In this document: piece by piece, positions 7,548-12,086 of the stretch
Numbering within the stretch: position 1 is the first letter of the stretch
Layout of the letters: every line of letters begins with the position of its first letter
Source of the DNA: Hyphomicrobiales bacterium
GTDB lineage: Bacteria; Pseudomonadota; Alphaproteobacteria; Rhizobiales; Beijerinckiaceae
NCBI GenBank assembly: GCA_028290125.1
Contig: JAQGKM010000363.1
Coordinates: forward strand, 1-12,086
Length of the DNA stretch: 12,086 nucleotides
Direction of reading: 5' to 3'
Translations under genes and position numbers: made by a program
The notes under the pieces: generated by a model
What the model was told of the DNA's origin: nothing
Database searches by the model: none
Seen by the model: the letters and a program-made list of their open reading frames with translations, nothing else

Positions 7548-8291
7548 TCACGGGCTCGTGAGTGGCGGTAGCGGGCTGGGGGCCAGGGCCGGCTCGAACT
7601 TCGGCAGGCGCCGGCGGGCGCGCTGCGCGGCGACCGGGCGGTACAATTGCTTGGTCGCCTCGACGAGATGCAGGCCGGCGCCCGGCAGGCCAAGGCGGGT
7701 GCCGACGGCCTCGAAGGCCGGCGCAGCGCCGAGCAGGTATTTTCGGGCGAACGGCGGCACGTAGAGCGCTTCGGCCCAGTGCACCGGCGAGAACAGCGTG
7801 TCCCGCAGGAGTTCGCGCAGCTGGCTCTTGGAATAGGGCTGCCCCTGCCCGAACGGCGTTGAATCCATCCGCGCCCACAGGCCACGCCGGTTGGGAGCCA
7901 CCACGATGACGCGGCCGCCGGGCGTCAGGATCCGCCAGATCTCCGACAGCACGTCGCGCGGATGATCGACCGCCTCGAGCGCATGCACGACCAGCACGCG
8001 GTCGATGCAGGAATCGGGCAGCGGCATCATGCTGGATTCGACGAGCGCCGAGGACGAGCGACCCTCGGTCGGCCAGTTCACCACGCCCTGCTCGGCCGGC
8101 ATGAAGGCCAGCACGCGCAACGCCTCCTCGCGCAAGGGGCCGAGATAGGGCGTGGCGTAGCCAACCCCCATGATGGACAGGCCGGCGCAGCGCGTCCAAC
8201 GCTCGCGCACGATCTGCGACACGCGCCGCCGCGCAACCTCGCCGAGCGGCGTCGCGTAGAATGAACGAAGATCGACGACATCCAGAGCCAT
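7548..8291 (-). CDS. SAM-dependent methyltransferase (gloB-linked family)
   Basis: A 247-residue class I-type methyltransferase of the UbiE/Methyltransf_11 kind. The glycine-rich SAM motif I is non-canonical, GVGYATPYL (42-50), instead of the usual LDxGCGxG. Motif II-like sequence is at 91-106 (LPDSCIDRVLVVHALE, acidic D97), and the strand before motif III is ILTPGGRVIVVAPN (121-134). The rest of the fold is recognisable, with a C-terminal part ending in a proline/alanine-rich tail (from about 230). The substrate is unknown. It is divergent from gloB, an arrangement I recall from other alphaproteobacteria, and lies upstream of the desaturase on the same strand, but a 179-base gap argues against a tight operon. 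The start at ATG 8289-8291 has only a weak purine stretch, so a nearby alternative is possible. Confidence 0.75.
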   Translation of the reverse strand: MALDVVDLRSFYATPLGEVARRRVSQIVRERWTRCAGLSIMGVGYATPYLGPLREEALRVLAFMPAEQGVVNWPTEGRSSSALVESSMMPLPDSCIDRVLVVHALEAVDHPRDVLSEIWRILTPGGRVIVVAPNRRGLWARMDSTPFGQGQPYSKSQLRELLRDTLFSPVHWAEALYVPPFARKYLLGAAPAFEAVGTRLGLPGAGLHLVEATKQLYRPVAAQRARRRLPKFEPALAPSPLPPLTSP

Positions 8292-8344
8292 GCGCCCTAT
8301 GTGACATGGTTGAGCGCGGGACGGAAAGCCTCCGGCCCGTTCGA

Positions 8345-8373
8345 TTGACGCCCCGCCTGGCCGCCACTAGCGT
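8345..8373 (+). promoter_or_regulatory. Candidate gloB promoter, TTGACG -17- TAGCGT
   Basis: TTGACG (8345-8350) is a good -35 match and is followed, after 17 bases, by TAGCGT (8368-8373), a weak -10. The spacing to the gloB start (34 bases) fits a short leader. The -10 is GC-rich and the call rests mainly on the -35 element and spacing. Confidence 0.35.
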
Positions 8374-8394
8374 CGCGCGGCCGAGGGGACGACG

Positions 8395-8401
8395 AAAGAG
8401 G
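8395..8401 (+). promoter_or_regulatory. Ribosome binding site AAAGAGG of gloB
   Basis: AAAGAGG lies 6 bases before ATG 8408. It decides the gloB start: the frame is open back to 8261, but nothing upstream has such a site, and the protein's family sequence begins at residue 1 of the 8408 start. Confidence 0.7.
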
Positions 8402-8407
8402 ACCATC

Positions 8408-9190
8408 ATGCCAGCTGAAGTTCACCAATTCCTCTGCCTGTCCGACAATTTCGGCGTGCTCGTCCACGATGCGCAGACCGGCGCCACGGCGGCGATCGAC
8501 TGCCCGGATGGCGCGCCCTACCTTGCGGCGCTCGCGGAAAAAGGGTGGAAGCTGACCGACATTCTGATCACCCACCGCCATGGCGACCACATCGATGGCG
8601 TGCCCGCGTTGCGCGAGGCGTTTCCGGAGGCGAAGCTCTATCTGCCCGCCAAGGAGGCCGAGCGCATCGTCGAGACAACCGGCCCCGCCGACGCCGTGCT
8701 GAACGAGGGCGATGTCGTGAAGGTCGGGTCGCTGGGCGCCGAAGTGATCGAGACGCCCGGCCATACCGCGGGACACATCGTCTATTACTTCCCGGTCGAG
8801 AACCTGCTGTTTGCGGGCGACACGCTCTTCGCGCTGGGCTGCGGCCGCGTGTTCGAGACGTCCATGACCGTCATGTGGGAATCGCTCGTCAAGCTCGCCT
8901 CGCTGCCGGGCGAGACGCGAGTCTATTGCGGCCATGAGTACACGCAGGCCAACGGCCGCTTCGCCCTGACGGTCGATAGCGGCAACAGCCTGCTGATCGA
9001 CCGCATGCGCGAGGTCGACGAACACCGCACGAATGGCGTCTTCACGCTGCCGACCACGATCGAACTTGAATTGACGACCAATCCGTTCCTGCGCGCCGAG
9101 AACCCCGAAGTTCAGGAGAATGTCGGGCTCAAGGGGGCGGATCCCGCCGCCGTCTTCGCCGAGCTGCGCGAACGCAAGAACAAGGCCTGA
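8408..9190 (+). CDS. gloB: Hydroxyacylglutathione hydrolase (glyoxalase II)
   Basis: A 260-residue cytoplasmic metallo-beta-lactamase-fold enzyme that hydrolyses S-D-lactoylglutathione to D-lactate and glutathione, the second step of methylglyoxal detoxification. The metal ligands of the family are all visible: H56, H58, D60 and H61 in THRHGDH, H119 in ETPGHTAGH, D138 in FAGDTLFALGCGRVFE and H176 in CGHEYT. The C-terminal HAGH domain carries the expected LTTNPFLR (222-229), and the length is normal. The residue between the motif histidines is R57, where His is common. It is divergent from the methyltransferase and is followed after 3 bases by the cupin gene, which suggests co-transcription. 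No glyoxalase I gene lies in the window. Confidence 0.95.
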   Translation: MPAEVHQFLCLSDNFGVLVHDAQTGATAAIDCPDGAPYLAALAEKGWKLTDILITHRHGDHIDGVPALREAFPEAKLYLPAKEAERIVETTGPADAVLNEGDVVKVGSLGAEVIETPGHTAGHIVYYFPVENLLFAGDTLFALGCGRVFETSMTVMWESLVKLASLPGETRVYCGHEYTQANGRFALTVDSGNSLLIDRMREVDEHRTNGVFTLPTTIELELTTNPFLRAENPEVQENVGLKGADPAAVFAELRERKNKA

Positions 9191-9193
9191 GGC

Positions 9194-9652
9194 ATGGCGA
9201 GCTTCTACCAGCACGGCGGCCTCAGCGCGAACGACATCGTGAGCCGTCTCGAACTGAAGCCGCATCCGGAAGGCGGCTTCTATCGCGAGACGTTTCGCGA
9301 CGCCGTCACGGACGCCAACGGCCGTGCGGCCTCGTCGCTGATCTACTTCCTGCTCGGCGCCGGGGATGTCTCGGAATGGCATCGCGTCGACGCCGCCGAA
9401 GTCTGGCATTTTTATGCCGGCGCCCCGCTGGTGTTGACGCAATCGCCCAACGGCCACGACGCCAGCGCCGCGCATCTCGGGCCCGACATTCTCGCCGGAC
9501 AGCAACCCCAGATCGTGGTGCCGGCGCATTGCTGGCAGACGGCGACGAGCCTCGGCGCCTGGACGCTGGTCGGCTGCACCGTCGCGCCGGCGTTCGATTT
9601 CGCAGGTTTTGAACTGGCGCCGCCGGATTGGCGACCGACCCCGCGGGGGTAG
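9194..9652 (+). CDS. Cupin (DUF985 / Cupin_5 family) protein
   Basis: A 152-residue single-domain cupin of the Cupin_5 (formerly DUF985) family. Typical stretches are HPEGGFYRET (24-33), SLIYFLL (48-54), SEWHRVDAAEVWHFYAG (60-76) and, near the end, VVPAHCWQTA (108-117) followed by GAWTLVGCTVAPAF (121-134). These make the two halves of a small beta-barrel. H63 and H72 are possible metal ligands, but whether this protein binds metal is not established. Function unknown. The ATG at 9194 follows the gloB stop by 3 bases, and the AAGG in the last gloB codons lies at a normal distance for a ribosome site, so the two genes are likely co-translated. The 3' end runs straight into a repeat-bearing gap. 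Confidence 0.85.
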   Translation: MASFYQHGGLSANDIVSRLELKPHPEGGFYRETFRDAVTDANGRAASSLIYFLLGAGDVSEWHRVDAAEVWHFYAGAPLVLTQSPNGHDASAAHLGPDILAGQQPQIVVPAHCWQTATSLGAWTLVGCTVAPAFDFAGFELAPPDWRPTPRG

Positions 9653-9657
9653 CAGCT

Positions 9658-9739
9658 CGTCATTGCGAGAAGCGAAGCGACGCGGCGATCCATCTTCGGG
9701 TAGCTGCCGTCAGATGGATTGCTTCGCTTCGCTCGCAAC
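9658..9739. repeat. Imperfect palindrome of the GCGAAGCGAAGC type
   Basis: The left arm (9658-9695) begins CGTCATTGCGAG and carries AGCGAAGCGA. The right arm (9712-9739) carries GCTTCGCTTCGCTCGC. The innermost 8 bases, ATCCATCT (9688-9695) with AGATGGAT (9712-9719), pair perfectly around a 16-base loop; outward pairing is interrupted by a few insertions in the left arm. I recall dispersed repeats with this core from Rhizobiales genomes, but the copy number here cannot be checked within one window. Confidence 0.7.
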
Positions 9740-9792
9740 TTTGCGAGTACAACAATTCGCTGATCGCGTTCCGTCATACGCCGCATGCCATA

Positions 9793-9942
9793 CCCCTCCC
9801 CCTTGCGGGGAGGGCGACTCGGGCGACAGCCCGAGCGGGGTGGGGGTCGACGCGTGTTCCTGCTGTTCCGATAGAGATCTTCTGGCGTCCTGCAAGCGCC
9901 TCACGACCCCCACCCCTAACCCCTCCCCGCAAGGCGGAGGGG
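9793..9942. repeat. Composite palindromic repeat CCCCTCCCC...GGGGTGGGGGTCG
   Basis: Four pairings are nested or side by side. CCCTCCCC (9794-9801) pairs with GGGGAGGG (9807-9814). CTCGGGC (9818-9824) pairs with GCCCGAG (9829-9835). GGGGTGGGGGTCG (9837-9849) pairs perfectly over 13 bases with CGACCCCCACCCC (9904-9916) across a 54-base loop. CCCCTCC (9920-9926) pairs with GGAGGGG (9936-9942). The two ends are near mirror copies of one unit in opposite orientation, so this looks like a pair of inverted repeat units rather than a lone terminator. Confidence 0.75.
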
Positions 9943-10026
9943 CAATTCCACGCGTCGCTTGCGGACTCTTCGGATCAACGAATTATCGAACCCGCATTGC
10001 GCGGACGAGGAGAGGCGCGTGGCGCA

Positions 10027-10647
10027 TCACCCCTTGCGGGAGAGACCTTCGATCTTCGCCTGCATGTCGGCGAGCTGCTTCTTCAGCAGGTCGATGTCGG
10101 GCATGCCGGGCGCTGCGGCAGGCGCCTCTTCGGCGCGCGGTTCGGCCGGCTTCTCGCCGACGCCTGCGGTCCCCTTGGGGACGAACGGATTGAACATGCC
10201 CAGCGCCTGGCTGAACATGGCCATGTTGGCGCGCGCCTGTTCTTCGAGAGCGCCGAACATCTGGCCGCCGGGCAATTCCTTGCCGCCGATGGCCGACTGG
10301 ATCTGCTCGCGGAATTTCTGCTGCTGGCTGGTGAGATTGCCGATCGAATATTCGAGATAGCTCGGGACCAGCATCTGCATGCTGTCGCCATAGAAGCGGA
10401 TCAGCTGGCGCAGGAAGGTGATCGGCAGGAGGCTCTGGCCGTCCTTGCCTTCCTGTTCGAAGATGATCTGGGCGAGCACCGGGCGGGTGATGTCCTCGCC
10501 GGTCTTGGCGTCGAAGACCACGAAGTCTTCGCCCTTTTTGACCATGACGGCAAGGTCTTCGAGCGTGACGTAAGTGCTGGTGCCAGTGTTGTAGAGACGC
10601 CTGTTAGCGTACTTCTTGATCGTGATCGGCGCTTTTTCGCTAGCCAT
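10027..10647 (-). CDS. phaR: Polyhydroxyalkanoate synthesis repressor PhaR
   Basis: A 206-residue cytoplasmic DNA-binding protein that senses PHB granules and represses phasin and other PHA genes, usually including its own. The N-terminal PHA-accumulation DNA-binding domain is at about 8-68, with the signature IKKYANRRLYNTGTSTYVTL (10-29) near its start. The following PHB_acc region (about 70-115) contains FLRQLIRFYGDSMQ. A Pro/Ala/Glu linker (about 160-181) leads to a short C-terminal coiled coil (184-203, DLLKKQLADMQAKIEGL). The length matches the family. It starts at the ATG complementary to 10645-10647, with AGG about 8 bases upstream. It is divergent from phaA across 311 bases, the arrangement seen in many PHB producers. 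Confidence 0.95.
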   Translation of the reverse strand: MASEKAPITIKKYANRRLYNTGTSTYVTLEDLAVMVKKGEDFVVFDAKTGEDITRPVLAQIIFEQEGKDGQSLLPITFLRQLIRFYGDSMQMLVPSYLEYSIGNLTSQQQKFREQIQSAIGGKELPGGQMFGALEEQARANMAMFSQALGMFNPFVPKGTAGVGEKPAEPRAEEAPAAAPGMPDIDLLKKQLADMQAKIEGLSRKG

Positions 10648-10958
10648 GTCTTACCTGCCGCCCAGTCTCTGCCTGACCTTCCTCACGCCCGGCACCGGAC
10701 GCGCTCCCTCAGGACTTCGGTACGATAGTCACAATGCCATACGCGACGGAAGTCTTTTCTGCCCGTAAGATAAACAAGCAAGCTTAGACCCTAGGCATTT
10801 CGTCGACAGACCATTTGCTCATCAATAGGGCGGCGGCGGCGCTTGACCCCGGATCGACCAAAGTGCTTCTGATACTCATCCCCGCGCGCACGGGGCCCGA
10901 AGACCGTGTGGCTGTGCATAGCCGAGCGGCGGGAATTGAGAGAAGTGGGAGTTACATC
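10648..10958. promoter_or_regulatory. Divergent phaR/phaA control region
   Basis: No gene fits in these 311 bases. It should carry the promoters of both genes and possibly the PhaR operator. What is visible: a dyad at 10711-10756, a near-palindrome GCTGTGCATAGC at 10911-10922, a small CCCCG/CGGGG hairpin at 10880-10884 and 10891-10895, and a -35-like TTGACC at 10843-10848 whose 17-base partner (CTTCTG) is poor. I see no TGC-N3-GCA type PhaR site. Confidence 0.6.
10711..10758. repeat. Dyad AGGACTTC/GAAGTCTT followed by a T-run, upstream of phaR
   Basis: GACTTC (10713-10718) pairs with GAAGTC (10749-10754); the stem extends outward by one G-T and one A-T pair and inward, with one mismatch and a bulge, by about four more. 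TTTT (10755-10758) follows on the plus strand, giving a terminator-like look in the direction of phaA. It stands about 65-110 bases upstream of the phaR start. It could instead be a protein-binding dyad. Confidence 0.35.
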
Positions 10959-12086
10959 ATGGCGACGGACATCGTGGTTGTCAGCGCGGCACGCACCGCC
11001 GTGGGTTCATTCAACGGCGCCTTCGCCAACACGCCTGCTCACGAGCTCGGCGCCGTCGCCATCAAGGCCGCGCTGGAGCGCGCCAAGGTCGATGGCGCGG
11101 ACGTCAACGAAGTCATCATGGGCCAGATCCTGACCGCCGGTCAGGGCCAGAACCCCGCGCGTCAGGCCGCCATGAAGGCCGGCATCCCGCAGGAAGCCAC
11201 CGCCTGGCAGCTCAACCAGCTCTGCGGCTCGGGCCTCCGCGCCGTCGCGCTCGGCATGCAGCAGATCGCCAACGGCGACGCCTCGATCATCGTCGCGGGC
11301 GGCCAGGAGAGCATGTCGATGTCGCAGCACACCTCGCACATGCGCGGCGGCACGAAGATGGGCGATGTGAAATTCGTCGACACGATGCTGAAGGACGGCC
11401 TGTTCGACGCCTTCCACGGCTACCACATGGGCACGACCGCCGAGAACGTCGCCGCCAAGTGGCAGCTCAGCCGCGACGAGCAGGATCGCTTCGCGCTCGG
11501 CTCGCAGAACAAGGCCGAGGCCGCCATGAAGGCCGGCAAGTTCAAGGACGAGATCGTCCCCTTCACCATCTCGACCCGCAAGGGCGATGTCGTCGTCTCG
11601 GACGACGAATATCCCCGCCACGGCACGACGCTCGAGGCGCTCACCAAGCTGAAGCCCGCCTTCTCGAAGGAAGGCACCGTCACGGCCGGCAACGCGTCGG
11701 GCATCAATGACGGCGCTGCGGCGATCGTGCTGATGACGGCGGCGGAAGCCTCCAAGCGCGGCCTCACCCCGCTCGCCCGCATCGCCTCCTGGGCGACCGC
11801 CGGCGTCGATCCCGCGGTGATGGGCACGGGCCCGATCCCGTCGTCCCGCAAGGCGCTCGAGAAGGCCGGCTGGAAGGTCGGCGATCTCGACCTCATCGAA
11901 GCCAACGAGGCTTTCGCCGCGCAGGCGCTCGCGGTCAACAAGGACATGGGCTGGGATCCGGCGATCGTGAACGTCAACGGCGGCGCCATCGCCATCGGTC
12001 ATCCGATCGGCGCGTCCGGCGCGCGTGTGTTCACGACGCTGCTGCATGAAATGCAGCGCCGCGGCGCCAAGAAGGGCCTCGCCACT
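10959..12086 (+). CDS. phaA: Acetyl-CoA C-acetyltransferase (beta-ketothiolase), 3' end cut by window
   Basis: Condenses two acetyl-CoA to acetoacetyl-CoA, the first step of PHB synthesis. 376 codons are present of about 392, so the window cuts it near the C-terminus. Catalytic residues in PhaA numbering coincide exactly: the nucleophile C89 in NQLCGSGLR, N316 in EANEAF and H348 in IGHPIG. The window ends at residue 376 (GLAT), two codons before the expected C378. The start ATG 10959 has GGGAG (10947-10951) 7 bases upstream. The next gene, expected to be phaB (acetoacetyl-CoA reductase) in most such loci, lies outside the window. Divergence from phaR supports the PHB role over a degradative thiolase. 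Confidence 0.95.
   Translation, partial: MATDIVVVSAARTAVGSFNGAFANTPAHELGAVAIKAALERAKVDGADVNEVIMGQILTAGQGQNPARQAAMKAGIPQEATAWQLNQLCGSGLRAVALGMQQIANGDASIIVAGGQESMSMSQHTSHMRGGTKMGDVKFVDTMLKDGLFDAFHGYHMGTTAENVAAKWQLSRDEQDRFALGSQNKAEAAMKAGKFKDEIVPFTISTRKGDVVVSDDEYPRHGTTLEALTKLKPAFSKEGTVTAGNASGINDGAAAIVLMTAAEASKRGLTPLARIASWATAGVDPAVMGTGPIPSSRKALEKAGWKVGDLDLIEANEAFAAQALAVNKDMGWDPAIVNVNGGAIAIGHPIGASGARVFTTLLHEMQRRGAKKGLAT

Larger units (their letters stand above)
9653..10026. other. Repeat-bearing intergenic gap between the cupin gene and phaR
   Basis: The two flanking genes converge on this 374-base stretch. It holds two palindromic repeat elements (9658-9739 and 9793-9942) and no supported gene. 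The forward frame that is open through it and across phaR is a shadow. The rest (9740-9792 and 9943-10026) shows nothing I recognise, apart from a weak TGCGC/GCGCA pair at 9998-10002 and 10022-10026 just past the phaR stop. Either repeat may end the two convergent transcripts. Confidence 0.7.

Noticed and set aside
7369..8409. A fused methyltransferase-region plus desaturase protein (663 codons open)
   Set aside because: The upstream half is out of frame with the real methyltransferase and shows no protein-like pattern; a good ribosome site precedes the ATG at 7368.
9628..10728. A 366-codon plus-strand open frame across the repeat gap and phaR
   Set aside because: It is antisense to phaR, which matches its family from end to end; the left part crosses the palindromic repeats.
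10843..10848. TTGACC as the -35 of a phaA promoter
   Set aside because: At the normal 16-18 base spacing there is no -10 match (CTTCTG); the nearest -10-like GATACT is 22 bases away.
1..12086. CRISPR arrays, tRNA or rRNA genes, intact insertion sequences, phage genes
   Set aside because: No regularly spaced direct repeats, no cloverleaf-like or rRNA sequence, and no transposase or integrase frame was seen on either strand.

Overview
The window is GC-rich chromosomal DNA that reads like an alphaproteobacterium, most likely of the order Hyphomicrobiales (Rhizobiales). The evidence is indirect: a PhaR/PhaA divergent pair typical of PHB-storing alphaproteobacteria, a gloB gene with a divergent methyltransferase and a downstream DUF985-type cupin, a MepM-like M23 peptidase with a cytoplasmic basic N-terminus, and intergenic palindromes of the GCGAAGCGAAGC and CCCCTCCCC...GGGGTGGGGGTCG kinds that I recall from this order. 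The genus cannot be fixed from the sequence alone.

Layout, left to right. 1-442 has no gene I can support; it is the leader of the first gene. 443-4613 (+) is a tight run of three membrane-associated genes: a membrane-anchored M23 peptidase, an AEC-family transporter that starts at TTG inside the peptidase stop (TTGA), and a YnfM-like MFS transporter that starts at GTG inside the transporter stop (GTGA). The MFS gene ends tail-to-tail in gluQ (minus, 4610-5542); the two stop codons share the palindrome CTAG. A 192-base divergent gap follows, then an alpha/beta hydrolase (+, 5735-6415). Next, on the minus strand, are a fatty acid desaturase (6418-7368) and, upstream of it across an AT-richer 179-base gap, a small methyltransferase (7548-8291). 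Divergent from the methyltransferase is gloB (+, 8408-9190), followed after 3 bases by a cupin gene (9194-9652). A 374-base gap holds two palindromic repeats. Then come phaR (minus, 10027-10647), a 311-base divergent control region, and phaA (+, from 10959), which runs off the right edge.

How the genes fit together. The clearest functional unit is phaR/phaA: acetyl-CoA thiolase for polyhydroxybutyrate synthesis and the PHA-responsive repressor, sharing a divergent control region. gloB and the cupin form a probable operon for methylglyoxal detoxification plus an unknown partner. gluQ glutamylates queuosine in tRNA-Asp. The desaturase remodels membrane lipid. These are mostly housekeeping genes in ordinary order.

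I did not find a convincing new multi-gene system. The most interesting unexplained signal is a pair of nested inverted repeats (7411-7517) in the leader of the desaturase gene. Others worth a look are the palindromic repeats at 9658-9942, a 7-bp dyad between gluQ and the hydrolase, and the non-canonical SAM motif of the gloB-linked methyltransferase.
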